From assembly GCF_017815135.1 (NCBI RefSeq), contig NZ_JAGJCF010000002.1, positions 372,001-436,000 of the forward strand: a DNA stretch of 64,000 nt, in the 5' to 3' direction. Shown here piece after piece: positions 8,355-23,639 of the stretch. This DNA is from Jiella mangrovi (GTDB lineage Bacteria > Pseudomonadota > Alphaproteobacteria > Rhizobiales > Rhizobiaceae). Under the pieces are notes generated by a model. That model saw only the letters and a program-made list of their open reading frames with translations, was not told the origin of the DNA and made no database searches. Both the position numbers and the translations under genes were made by a program. The first letter of the stretch is position 1; the number at the start of each line of letters is the position of its first letter.

Positions 8355-9055
8355 GGCCGGACGAGCTCCATTCCGTGGCTCTTGTAGAACCCGCTCGTCA
8401 CCCGGCGCTCGCTGCCGATCTGCCAGCCGGCGAGGCCGCGATGGCTCTCGAGCTCTTCGCTGAAACGCCGCGTCGCGACGGGAACGATCGCCGGAGCCCG
8501 ATCTCCTCGCGGGAACAGCCGGCCGACCCGGTGCATCGCAGCCAGCATCGCCGTCTTCGGCGCGACGGAGAAGGCGATCGAACGCGATGTGCGGGCTGCG
8601 AGCGTCGCAAGGGCAGCGGCGGCATCCGCCGGCTCGTAGTGGATCAGCGAATCCATCAGGACGACATGGTCGAAGCGGCCGTAGGACGGGGCCAGCATGT
8701 CACCCGCGGCGAAACGGATGGCGTGACGAACGCCTGCGGACGCCGCAAGATCGGCAGCGTGAGCAACGAGCGTCGGCGACAGATCGATGGCGACGACTTC
8801 CGCGCCGCGCTCGGCGAGCGCGATGGACAGTGCGCCGGTGCCGCAGCCGGCATCGAGCACCCGCAACCCGGTCAGGTCGGTGGGCAGCATGGCGAGGAGC
8901 GCGGCGCGCATCTCGTCGCGGCCGGCCCGGACGCTGGCGCGGATCCGGCCGAGCGGCGCGTCGGAGGTCAGCTTCTTCCAGGCATCACTTGCCGTGCGGT
9001 CGAAATAGGTCTCGATCTCGCCGCGCCGGGTCTCGTAGGTGGCACCATCGCTCAT
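8351..9055 (-). CDS. bchM: Mg-protoporphyrin IX O-methyltransferase
   Basis: BchM methylates the 13-propionate of Mg-protoporphyrin IX using SAM, just before the AcsF step. 234 residues. SAM motif I is VLDAGCGTGALSIALAERGA (about residues 62-81), followed by VVAIDLS. The ATG at 9055 has GAGG at six bases; an in-frame GTG at 9067 would overlap bchL and is less likely. The end overlaps lhaA. Confidence 0.93.
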   Translation of the reverse strand: MSDGATYETRRGEIETYFDRTASDAWKKLTSDAPLGRIRASVRAGRDEMRAALLAMLPTDLTGLRVLDAGCGTGALSIALAERGAEVVAIDLSPTLVAHAADLAASAGVRHAIRFAAGDMLAPSYGRFDHVVLMDSLIHYEPADAAAALATLAARTSRSIAFSVAPKTAMLAAMHRVGRLFPRGDRAPAIVPVATRRFSEELESHRGLAGWQIGSERRVTSGFYKSHGMELVRP

Positions 9056-9063
9056 CGCCCGCC

Positions 9064-13695
<4,632 letters not shown>

Positions 13696-13724
<29 letters not shown>

Positions 13725-15546
13725 AAAGCGTCTCCACGGTGATCTCGGAGAGACCCCGTTCCGCGGCGAATTTTTCGGTGTTGCGGCGGGCTTTGCCCCG
13801 CACGAAGAAGGGGATTTTCCTCAGTTCGGCTTCGGCCTCGACGTGCCAGATTTCAGGGGTGGTGAGGGTGTCGGCGGGCGCGGATGCGAGCGTTGCCTCC
13901 GCCATCTGCGGCGCCGCGATGACGGCCGGTTCGGCCGCGACGCGCACGCCGGAGCCGAGATGCGACGGCACCGCCGCGTCGTTGAATTCGAAGTCGTCGC
14001 GGAACATGCCGAGGAGGTGCTCCTCGAGCCCCATCACCAGCGGATGGACCCATGAGTCCCAGAGGACGTTGGCGCCCTCGAAGCCCATCTGCGGCGAGTA
14101 GCGGGCCGGATAGTCCTGCACATGCACGGGCGCCGAGATCACCGCGCAGGCGACGCCGAGCCGCTTGGCGATGTGGCGCTCCATCTGGGTGCCGAGCACG
14201 AGCTCCGGCTGGGCAGCGGCGATCGCGGCCTCGACGTCGAGATAGTCGTCGGAGATCAGCGCCTCGACACCGTATCTTTCGGCGGCCGCGCGGATGTCGC
14301 GGGCAAATTCGCGGCTGTAGGTGCCGAGGCCGCAGAGGGTGAAGCCGAATTCCTCGGTGGCGACCCGGGCGGCGGCGAGCGCATGGGTGGCATCGCCGAA
14401 GACGAAGACCCGCTTGCCGGTCAGATAGTTGGAATCCACCGAGCGGGAGAACCAAGGCAGCCGAGACGCAGGTTCGGCCGCCTCGTCGGCCTCCTCGGTC
14501 GGCAGGCCGGCGAGCTTGCGGACCTCGGCGACGAAGTCGCGGGTTGCGCCATGGCCGATCGGGACGACGGTGGTGAACTCCTGGCCGAAGGTCCGCTTCA
14601 GCCATTTCGCTGCGACACCGGCGATCTCGGGATAGAGCACGACGTTGAAATCGGCCTCGCCGAGCCGCGCAATGTCCGCCGGCGACGCGCCGAGCGGCGC
14701 GACCACGTTCACCGCAACGCCGATTTCGCCGAGCAGCTTGCGGATTTCGGCCACGTCGTCGCGGTGGCGAAAGCCGAGGGCGGTGGGGCCTAATATGTTG
14801 CAGCTGGGGCGGCGGGCGTTCTTTTCGGTAGGCCCCAGCTGGTCGCCCTGGCCTGATCGGAGGGAGGCAGCGTCACCCCCCTCTGCCCTGCCGGGCATCT
14901 CCCCCACAAGGGGGGAGATCGAGCTTGCGCGAACGCCGCTGTCATCCTGCGCTTTCGCGTCCTGCATCGACGATTGGGGAGCGGCACCCACGTCAACGAT
15001 CTCCCCCCTTGTGGGGGAGATGCCGGCAGGCAGAGGGGGGTTCCCCGGCACGCCGTCCGACCCGAGCGGCTTCAAAGCATCGGCATCCGCGACAGCGGCC
15101 CGACCTGAACCGGCCAACGTCCGCACCACCTGATAGAACGTCTCGGCCGCGCCCCAGTTTTCCTTGCGCTGATAGGAGGGCAGCTCCAGCGGGATCACCG
15201 GAACCGGCAGGTTCGATGCTTTCGCGAGCCCCGCCGGATCGTCCTGGATCAGCTCGGCCGTGCAGGAGGCCCCGACCAGCATCGCCTGGGGCTGGAAGCG
15301 CTCATAGGCGGAGATCAGCGTGCGCTGGAAGAGTGCGGCGGTGTCGGTGCCGAGATCGCGCGCCTCGAAGGTGGTGTAGGTGACCGGCGGGCGCTTGGAG
15401 CGCCGCTCGATCATGGTGAAGAGCAGGTCGGCATAGGTATCGCCCTGCGGCGCGTGGAGGACGTAATGGACGCCCTCCATCGCGGTCGCGACGCGCATCG
15501 CGCCAACATGGGGCGGTCCTTCATAGGTCCAGACGGTGAGCTGCAT
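13696..15546 (-). CDS. bchB: light-independent protochlorophyllide reductase subunit B, with a repeat-derived insertion
   Basis: BchB forms with BchN the catalytic half of the dark-operative reductase. 616 residues, roughly 90 more than usual. The cluster ligands D36 (HAPQGD) and C95 (VGASCTAE) are intact, as is [20 protein letters not shown] (residues 245-262). The excess is an in-frame insertion at about 147-246, between YQVVRTLAG and RRPSC. It contains two inverted copies of an intergenic-type palindrome, read as [15 protein letters not shown] and [15 protein letters not shown]. The ATG at 15546 has GGGAGGC upstream and is 11 bases from bchN. Inference: the insertion is a surface loop that leaves the enzyme functional. 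Confidence 0.95.
14876..14921 (-). repeat. palindromic repeat copy A inside bchB
   Basis: About 46 bases ending in ATCTCCCCCACAAGGGGGGA followed by GATCG, itself containing a short palindrome. It is a near-exact inverted copy of 14997-15040. In the bchB frame it reads [15 protein letters not shown], a peptide seen wherever this class of rhizobial intergenic palindrome is translated. Confidence 0.85.
14997..15040 (+). repeat. palindromic repeat copy B inside bchB
   Basis: About 44 bases, inverted relative to copy A with two single-base length differences, separated from it by 75 bases. In the bchB frame it reads [15 protein letters not shown]. The two copies could pair into a long stem in the bchB message. 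Confidence 0.85.
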
Positions 15547-15557
15547 GGCCGCCTCCC

Positions 15558-17398
<1,841 letters not shown>

Positions 17399-17428
17399 GG
17401 CCGGAATGTGAGACCGGCGCACCCAATG

Positions 17429-17446
17429 TGTCAAGTAAAATTGACG
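17429..17446 (-). promoter_or_regulatory. PpsR/CrtJ-type operator overlapping the bchF -35 box
   Basis: TGTCAAGTAAAATTGACG is TGTCA-N8-TGACG, one base off the palindrome TGT-N12-ACA bound by PpsR/CrtJ. Read toward bchF its end gives TTGACA, and TCACAT follows at 17 bases, then the bchF ATG. Repression by occlusion of the -35 box is the expected mode. It lies in the divergent bchF-ppaA region. Confidence 0.7.
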
Positions 17447-17606
17447 TTCGGCGTTTTTTACATTTTTATCACGGCAACCCTGATTGCATTCTCGTCCAGT
17501 TTGGAGGAAGCTTAATGTACAACAAGCGTCGAGAACCGGCGACCGCTGCGTTTCCAAGGGATTGGAGCCGTTGTGGTTCTTGGCGAACACACGGGAGAGG
17601 CGAACA

Positions 17607-18470
17607 ATGCCGGGCATCCCTCAAGTTGCGGATTTGTACAGCCGAGAGTTTCGGTCGGCATCGTCCGGCTCCGATCTGTCAAAAAGTATTGACAGCTGCG
17701 AGGAGGGTAGCTGGAAGGGTCGCCTGTCAGAAGCGATTGTCGCCAAAGTGATCCCGTCGCTTTACGCCGCTCATTTCGAGCCTGGGCCGGACAACCAGAA
17801 CAAGAGACCGTCCTTCGACATGCGCCGCCGGGCCGAAGCGGACCGCTTCCTCGGACTGGTTCTCTCGAGCAGTCCCGACGCGCAATGGCAGCATCTCCTC
17901 GGCCTCAAGGCCAAGGGTATGGACCTCGAAACCCTGCTGATGGAGATCATGGCTCCGGCCGTGCGCGAGCTGGGGGAAATGTGGCTGAACGACCGCATGA
18001 GCTTCGTCGAGGTCACGACGAAATCGGCTCGGCTGCAGCACATGATCCGCTCTCTCGGCCGCTCCGATTCCTATGCGCTGGCCGATGGTCGCGCCAGCAT
18101 CCTCCTGGCCGCGGCGCCGGGGGAACAGCATACGTTCGGCCTGTTCGTCATGGCGGAGTTCTTCCTCGCCGCCGGCTGGAACGTCTCCGTCGAAGCGAAT
18201 GCCACTCTCGACGCGCTGTGCGATCTCGCCAATGGCCAGCGCTACGACGCGATCGGCATGAGCGTCGGCAGCGAGCGCTTTCTGCCGATGGTCGGCGAGC
18301 AGGTAGCGATGCTAAGGCAGGCGTCGCAATCACCGGAAAGCCGCATCTTTCTTGGGGGATGGGCTTTCACGATGGAAGGACTTTCATTAGATGACTACGG
18401 AGCCGACCTGATCGCGATAGACGGACGAAGCGCAGTCGAGAGAGCAGAATCCCTGCTCATCGCACGCTGA
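17607..18470 (+). CDS. ppaA: PpaA/AerR, cobalamin-binding antirepressor of PpsR
   Basis: 287 residues. AerR/PpaA proteins bind cobalamin through a SCHIC-type domain and modulate PpsR/CrtJ. The start chosen is the ATG at 17607 with GGGAGAGG six bases upstream. The B12-binding cap is at about residues 70-150 (MDLETLLMEIMAPAVRELGEMW), and the core starts with ILLAAAPGEQHTFGLFVMAEFF, where H165 matches the cobalamin-ligand histidine position of AerR. Divergent from bchF and followed by ppsR after 65 bases. A perfect PpsR palindrome lies within its codons 24-30. Confidence 0.88.
   Translation: MPGIPQVADLYSREFRSASSGSDLSKSIDSCEEGSWKGRLSEAIVAKVIPSLYAAHFEPGPDNQNKRPSFDMRRRAEADRFLGLVLSSSPDAQWQHLLGLKAKGMDLETLLMEIMAPAVRELGEMWLNDRMSFVEVTTKSARLQHMIRSLGRSDSYALADGRASILLAAAPGEQHTFGLFVMAEFFLAAGWNVSVEANATLDALCDLANGQRYDAIGMSVGSERFLPMVGEQVAMLRQASQSPESRIFLGGWAFTMEGLSLDDYGADLIAIDGRSAVERAESLLIAR
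17677..17694 (+). promoter_or_regulatory. perfect PpsR/CrtJ palindrome inside the ppaA coding region
   Basis: TGTCAAAAAGTATTGACA fits TGTCA-N8-TGACA exactly. It lies 70 bases into ppaA and its centre is 248 bases from that of the site next to bchF. Rhodobacter CrtJ is known to act cooperatively on widely spaced palindromes. Confidence 0.7.
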
Positions 18471-18535
18471 GAGTGCGCAGCGGGCAGGTTCGATATTAAA
18501 TCCGGGGGGATTGGCGAGAGATAGGCGCACTGAGG

Positions 18536-19963
18536 ATGGAACATCCCAGCACCGGCCGGCAGTTTTCCGATCCGAGCCGTTCATTCGCGAATCTCGAGGC
18601 CGCCCTCGTGGCGACGATGGTCACGGCAGCGACCGACATCGCGCTTCTTCTGGACGGCGACGGAACGATCGTCGACGTCGCGATCCGCGAGCCGTTTCTG
18701 TTCGGTGAAATCGAAAAGACCTGGATCGGACGCCAGTTCGGCGATGTCGTCACCGTCGAAAGCAAGCAGAAGGTCCAGCGGATGCTCTCGGAGCGGCCGG
18801 ACCAGGAAGCCCCGGCGCGCCGCGAGATCAACCACCCCATGCCGGGCGGCCCCGATCTGCCGGTCGGCTATTCGATCATGCCGCTGAGCCAGACCGGAAT
18901 GCGCCTTGCGCTGGGCCGTGATCTGCGAACCATGGCCTCGCTTCAGCAGGATCTCGTCGAGACCCAGCTCGCCCTCGAAACGGACTATGCGCGGCTGCGC
19001 AGCACCGAAACGCAATATCGCGTTCTCTTCGATACGGCGCTCGAGCCGATCGTCGTTCTCGATGCCGGCACCAACCGCATCATCGACGCCAATCTCGCGG
19101 CCCGGCAGAGTTTCGAGAAGGAGGGCCGGCGTCTCTCCGGCGCGGCGCTCGCCACCCTGTTCCATTCGTCGAGCCATGCCGGCATCGAGGCTCTCGCCCA
19201 GGCGGCGCGGGCATCGGGCGAATCGGAAACTGCAAATCTCATCCTCGTCGGCGGCGAAAGGAAGGTCCCGGTCGCGGCGCGGTTCTATCGCCAGCATGGC
19301 AGCAGCCGGATCATCCTGCGATTTGCCATCGACGAGCAGGCTCCTTCGGAGCCGATCGAGATCGATCTCGTCTCGCGCCTGGGCTCGACGATCCCCGACG
19401 GCATCGCCGTCATCGGCCCCGATCGCCGGATCCAGGATGTGAACGAGAGCTTTCTCGATCTGACCGAGATCGCCAGCCGCAACCAGGTCGTCGGTCATCC
19501 GCTGGACGAGATCCTCGGACGACGCGGGGTGGAACTCGCCATCTTGATGAAGGCGATCGACACGGACGGCTTCGTCCGCAATTTTTCGACGCATCTTCAC
19601 AGCCGCTATGGCGGCATCGTCGAAGTCGAGGTGAGCGGTTCGGCCATCACCAAGGACGATCAGCGCTTCTACGGCTTCACCGTCCGGCAGGCGACGCGCG
19701 CGCAGCCCCGCCCTGCCCCGTCGGAGCCGTTCCGCTCCGCCAACGACATGACCGGACTCGTCGGCCGGGTGCCGCTGCGCGAGATCATTCGCGAGACCGC
19801 CGACATCATCGAACAGCTCTGTATCGAGGCTGCGCTCGACATCACCCGCAACAACCGCGCCTCGGCCGCCGAAATGCTCGGCCTCAGCCGCCAGAGCCTC
19901 TACTCCAAGCTGCGCAGGCACGGCATCTCCGGCAACTATTCGGACAACGACGAGACGCACTGA
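18536..19963 (+). CDS. ppsR: PpsR/CrtJ photosynthesis transcriptional repressor
   Basis: 475 residues. Layout: N-terminal PAS-like domain (about 20-120), Q-linker helix (125-160), PAS (about 162-265), PAS (about 285-392) and a Fis-type helix-turn-helix at the C-terminus (about 430-470, ASAAEMLGLSRQSLYSKLRRHG). PpsR represses bch, crt and puc genes under oxygen or light. Only one cysteine occurs in the whole protein, C429 just before the helix-turn-helix (IIEQLCIEAA); the second Cys that makes an intramolecular disulfide in Rhodobacter is absent. The ATG at 18536 is used; GAGG abuts it. It follows ppaA and precedes bchG. Confidence 0.95.
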   Translation: MEHPSTGRQFSDPSRSFANLEAALVATMVTAATDIALLLDGDGTIVDVAIREPFLFGEIEKTWIGRQFGDVVTVESKQKVQRMLSERPDQEAPARREINHPMPGGPDLPVGYSIMPLSQTGMRLALGRDLRTMASLQQDLVETQLALETDYARLRSTETQYRVLFDTALEPIVVLDAGTNRIIDANLAARQSFEKEGRRLSGAALATLFHSSSHAGIEALAQAARASGESETANLILVGGERKVPVAARFYRQHGSSRIILRFAIDEQAPSEPIEIDLVSRLGSTIPDGIAVIGPDRRIQDVNESFLDLTEIASRNQVVGHPLDEILGRRGVELAILMKAIDTDGFVRNFSTHLHSRYGGIVEVEVSGSAITKDDQRFYGFTVRQATRAQPRPAPSEPFRSANDMTGLVGRVPLREIIRETADIIEQLCIEAALDITRNNRASAAEMLGLSRQSLYSKLRRHGISGNYSDNDETH

Positions 19964-20006
19964 GCTCGCCGCATCATCTCGCGATCAAGCCGTCTTGACA
20001 GCCATC

Positions 20007-20024
20007 TGTCAATTTTGATTGACA
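20007..20024 (+). promoter_or_regulatory. PpsR/CrtJ-type operator upstream of bchG
   Basis: TGTCAATTTTGATTGACA is an exact TGTCA-N8-TGACA palindrome. Its right half provides TTGACA (20019-20024); TAGCCT follows after 17 bases (20042-20047) and the bchG ATG six bases later. Just upstream, TTGACA (19995-20000) and this site form a further outward pair of half-sites, TTGACA-N6-TGTCAA. Confidence 0.75.
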
Positions 20025-20053
20025 CATCTTCGAGCGACGCCTAGCCTCCTGGC

Positions 20054-20971
20054 ATGAGCCGTTTGATCGTGGAATCTCCCGCATCGTCACGTCCCAGCCT
20101 TTCGGCCGGGATCGAGCTTTTGAAGCCGATCACCTGGTTCGCGCCGATGTGGGCCTTCGGCTGCGGCGCGATTTCGGCCCGATCGATGGCGGCGACCGAT
20201 CAGCAGACGGTATGGGTCGTTCTGGCCGGCGTCGTGCTGGCGGGCCCCCTCCTCTGCGGCGCAAGCCAGGTCGTCAACGACTGGTTCGACCGGCATGTCG
20301 ATGCGATCAACGAGCCGAACCGGCCAATCCCGTCGGGCCGCATGCCGGGCCGCTCGGCCTTCTACATGGCCGTCGTCTGGACCGCGCTCTCGCTTGCCGT
20401 CGCCTTCGCCCTCGGCCCGTGGGTCGGCATCGCCTCGGCGATCGGCTGCCTGCTTTCCTGGGCCTACAGCGCACCCCCGCTCCGGCTGAAACGCAACGGC
20501 TGGTGGGGTAACGCCGCCGTCGCCATCGCCTATGAGGGGCTGGCCTGGTTTACGGGCGCGGCCGTCGTCGCCGGCGGCCTGCCGGACGTGCGGATCATCT
20601 TCGTCGCCTATCTCTACAGCGTCGGGGCCCATGGCATCATGACGCTCAACGACTTCAAGGCGATCGAGGGAGATGCCGAGCTCGGGGTCCGCAGCCTGCC
20701 GGTCCAGTACGGCGTCACCACGGCGGCGCTGATCGCCTGTCTCGTCATGGCGCTGCCGCAGGTTCTGGTCGCCGGGCTCCTCTTCGTCTGGGGCACGCCG
20801 TTCCACGCTCTGGCGATCCTGGCTCTCCTGGCATTCCAGATCGGGTTGATGCGCCGCTTCGTCGCCGATCCCCGTGGCCGGGCGCCCTGGTACAACGCCA
20901 CCGGCACCAGCCTCTACGTCCTCGGGATGATGGTCTCGGCCTTCGCCCTCGGCAGCGTCGTTGGAGGTTGA
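20054..20971 (+). CDS. bchG: bacteriochlorophyll synthase (geranylgeranyl/phytyl transferase)
   Basis: 305 residues, UbiA superfamily, about eight to nine membrane segments. BchG esterifies bacteriochlorophyllide a with geranylgeranyl or phytyl diphosphate. The Mg-diphosphate motif NDWFDRHVDAINEPNRPIPSG is at about 76-96 and the second Asp-rich loop, HGIMTLNDFKAIEGD, at about 194-208. The ATG at 20054 has no ribosome site and lies six bases from a possible -10. Ends five bases before the PucC-like gene, with which it and bchP form a translationally linked set. Confidence 0.95.
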   Translation: MSRLIVESPASSRPSLSAGIELLKPITWFAPMWAFGCGAISARSMAATDQQTVWVVLAGVVLAGPLLCGASQVVNDWFDRHVDAINEPNRPIPSGRMPGRSAFYMAVVWTALSLAVAFALGPWVGIASAIGCLLSWAYSAPPLRLKRNGWWGNAAVAIAYEGLAWFTGAAVVAGGLPDVRIIFVAYLYSVGAHGIMTLNDFKAIEGDAELGVRSLPVQYGVTTAALIACLVMALPQVLVAGLLFVWGTPFHALAILALLAFQIGLMRRFVADPRGRAPWYNATGTSLYVLGMMVSAFALGSVVGG

Positions 20972-20975
20972 GGAG

Positions 20976-22319
20976 ATGACGGGCAAAGGCCTCACCTGGC
21001 TGCAGATCGTCCGGCTCGCCGTCGTCCAGACGGCCCTTGGCGCCATGGTGGTGCTCACCACATCGACCATGAACCGGGTCATGGTCGTCGAACTGGCCCT
21101 GCCGGCGATCGTCCCCGGCGCTCTTGTCGGCATCCACTATGCCCTGCAGATGATGCGCCCCCTCTTCGGTCACAGCTCGGATGGCGGCAGGCGCCGGACG
21201 CCTTTCATCGTCGGCGGCATGGCCGTCCTCGGCCTCGGCGCGGTCGGCGCGGCGGGTGCGACGGCGCTGATGGGGTCGCACCAGACGGCTGGGCTGATCG
21301 CGGCGATCCTCGCCTTCGTCGTCATCGGCGCCGGCGTCGGCGCGGCTGGCACGAACCTCCTGACGCTCGTTGCGACCCATGTCGCCGACCGCCGACGCGG
21401 CCCCGCCGCGACGCTGATCTGGATCATGATGATCGCCGGCTTCGCGGTGACGACCGGGCTCGCCGGCCAGTTCCTCGACCCGTATTCGCCGCAGCGCCTC
21501 GTTATGGTGACGGCGGTCGTCTGCGCCATCGCCTTCGTCGTCAGTCTCCTCGCCGTCTCTGGCATCGAGGCCTCCGGGCAGGCACCAGCTCCGGTGAACA
21601 CGAAGCCGAAGCTCGCCTTCAGGACCGCCGTCGCCGAAATCTGGGAGGAACCCCAGACCCGGCGGTTCACCGTCTTCATCTTCGTCTCGATGCTGGCCTA
21701 CAGCGCCCAGGATCTGGTGCTCGAGCCTTTTGCCGGGCTGGTCTTCGGGATGACACCCGGCGAGACGACGGAGCTTTCCAGCGCCCAGCATGGCGGCACC
21801 GTGCTCGGCATGGTGCTGGTCGCCGTGCTCGGGCCCATCCTCGCCCGGCGGCTGCCGGGTATTCTTACGGGCCTCTCGGTCGCCGGCTGCGTCGGCTCGG
21901 CGGCGGCTCTGGCCGCGCTCGCCTATGGGGGCTTTGCCCCGCATGTCTTCCCGCTCCGCTCGGTGGTCTTTGCCCTCGGCGTTAGCAATGGCGTCTTTGC
22001 CGTCGCCGCGATCGCCCGGATGATGGGCCTTGCCCGCGAGGGCGCTGCCGGCCGCGAGGGCGTGCGCATGGGCGTGTGGGGCGCGTCGCAGGCCATCGCC
22101 TTCGGCGTCGGCGGCTTCCTCGGCACCGTCGCGGTCGATCTCACCGGCCTGATCGTCGGCACGAACGGGGCGGCCTATGCGATCGTCTTTGCCGCCGAGG
22201 CTATGCTGTTCGTGATCTCGGCGCGCCTTGCGGTCCGCGCGGTCTCGAGGCTTTCGGCAGCTTCCGCCGAAAGCCGCAACGAGCCAAAACTTTCCTCCAG
22301 CGACGTGGTGACGGCATGA
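20976..22319 (+). CDS. PucC/BchG-linked BCD family transporter-like protein
   Basis: 447 residues, about 12 membrane segments, PucC branch of the major facilitator superfamily. It contains TMNRVMVVELALPAIVPGALVGIHYALQMMRPLFGHSSD. The position between bchG and bchP is that of the Rhodobacter orf428 (bch2-type) protein, thought to act in pigment delivery or antenna assembly. The ATG at 20976 has GGAGG eight bases upstream; an earlier in-frame TTG overlaps bchG and is rejected. The 3' end overlaps bchP as ATGA. Confidence 0.9.
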   Translation: MTGKGLTWLQIVRLAVVQTALGAMVVLTTSTMNRVMVVELALPAIVPGALVGIHYALQMMRPLFGHSSDGGRRRTPFIVGGMAVLGLGAVGAAGATALMGSHQTAGLIAAILAFVVIGAGVGAAGTNLLTLVATHVADRRRGPAATLIWIMMIAGFAVTTGLAGQFLDPYSPQRLVMVTAVVCAIAFVVSLLAVSGIEASGQAPAPVNTKPKLAFRTAVAEIWEEPQTRRFTVFIFVSMLAYSAQDLVLEPFAGLVFGMTPGETTELSSAQHGGTVLGMVLVAVLGPILARRLPGILTGLSVAGCVGSAAALAALAYGGFAPHVFPLRSVVFALGVSNGVFAVAAIARMMGLAREGAAGREGVRMGVWGASQAIAFGVGGFLGTVAVDLTGLIVGTNGAAYAIVFAAEAMLFVISARLAVRAVSRLSAASAESRNEPKLSSSDVVTA

Positions 22320-23545
22320 GTTCCAACGACATTCCGCGCTTCGACGTCGTCGTCGTCGGTGGCGGCCCCGCGGGTGCGACGGCGGCGGAGAGCCTGGCAA
22401 GAGCCGGCCATTCGGTCGCCCTGCTCGACAAAGCGGGCCGGATCAAGCCCTGCGGCGGCGCGATCCCGCCGCGCCTCGTGCGCGACTTCGACATTGCGCC
22501 AGACCTCCTCGTCGCGCGCATCGCCAGCGCCCAGATGGTGGCGCCGTCAGAGAAACGCGTGCCGATGCCGATCGAGAACGGCTATGTCGGCATGGTCGAC
22601 CGCGAAGATTTCGACGAATGGCTGCGGGAACGGGCGGCCGCTGCCGGCGCGACCCGCCTGACTGGCCGGTTCACCGCCATCGAGCGCAACGGCAGCGAGA
22701 CCCTCGTGCGGTTTCGATCGACGGGCGATGCTAAAGGCCGCGAAGGGGATGGCGACGCCGGCGGTCGGGACAAGCTGCTTTCGACGCGGCTCGTCATTGG
22801 CGCCGACGGTGCCCGCTCGGCCGTCGCTCGCCAGGCGATCCCCGGCGCCGACAAGATCCCTTGCGTCTTCGCCTATCACGAGATCGTCAAGGCAAGGCCG
22901 GCCGCGCCGCAGGCGGATTATGATCCGGTTCGCTGCGACGTCTATTACCAAGGGCGGATTTCGCCCGATTTTTACGGCTGGGTTTTCCCCCATGGCGAAA
23001 CGGCCTCGATCGGAACCGGCAGCGCCATCAAGGGCTATGGCCTTCGCCCGGCGGTCGAAAGGCTGCGCGCGACGGCCGGGCTGTCGGACGCCCAGACGAT
23101 CCGGCGCGAGGGTGCGCCGATCCCGCTCAAGCCTCTCAAACGCTGGGACAACCGCCGGGACGTCATCCTCGCGGGTGATGCTGCCGGCGTCGTCGCGCCC
23201 GCATCCGGCGAGGGCATCTATTACGCCATGGTCAGCGCGAGAATGGTCGCCGACGCCGCCTGCGCCTTCCTTGCGACGGGCAATGTGAAGGCTCTTTCAG
23301 CCGCGCGGAAAGCCTTCATGCGCGAGCATGGCAAGGTGTTCTGGATCCTGGGGATCATGCAGAGCTTCTGGTACCGATCCGATGCCCAGCGCGAGCGCTT
23401 CGTCTCGATCTGCCGTGACAAGGACGTGCAGCGGCTGACGTGGGAATCCTACATGAACAAGAAGCTGACGCGCCGCGATCCGGCCGCGCATCTGAAGATC
23501 TTCTTCAAGGATCTCGCCCATCTGTTCCGGCTGGTTTCGCCGTGA
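22316..23545 (+). CDS. bchP: geranylgeranyl bacteriochlorophyll reductase
   Basis: 409 residues. BchP reduces the geranylgeranyl tail to phytyl with NADPH. The FAD-binding Rossmann motif VVVGGGPAGATAAESLARAG is at about 11-30, CGGAIPPR follows (substrate-linked Cys at about 45), and the second FAD motif is GDAAGVVAPASGEGI near residue 287. The ATG at 22316 overlaps the upstream stop. It is the last recognisable photosynthesis gene of the window; the idi gene often found next is absent. Confidence 0.95.
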   Translation: MSSNDIPRFDVVVVGGGPAGATAAESLARAGHSVALLDKAGRIKPCGGAIPPRLVRDFDIAPDLLVARIASAQMVAPSEKRVPMPIENGYVGMVDREDFDEWLRERAAAAGATRLTGRFTAIERNGSETLVRFRSTGDAKGREGDGDAGGRDKLLSTRLVIGADGARSAVARQAIPGADKIPCVFAYHEIVKARPAAPQADYDPVRCDVYYQGRISPDFYGWVFPHGETASIGTGSAIKGYGLRPAVERLRATAGLSDAQTIRREGAPIPLKPLKRWDNRRDVILAGDAAGVVAPASGEGIYYAMVSARMVADAACAFLATGNVKALSAARKAFMREHGKVFWILGIMQSFWYRSDAQRERFVSICRDKDVQRLTWESYMNKKLTRRDPAAHLKIFFKDLAHLFRLVSP

Positions 23546-23639
23546 ACCAGGGATGACGGACGGCTCCCTCTCGCGCGAAAATCTGCGCTACGGGAAAAGA
23601 CCGGTTGTCGGGCAGACGCCGCCCCCAACCCCATGCCGC

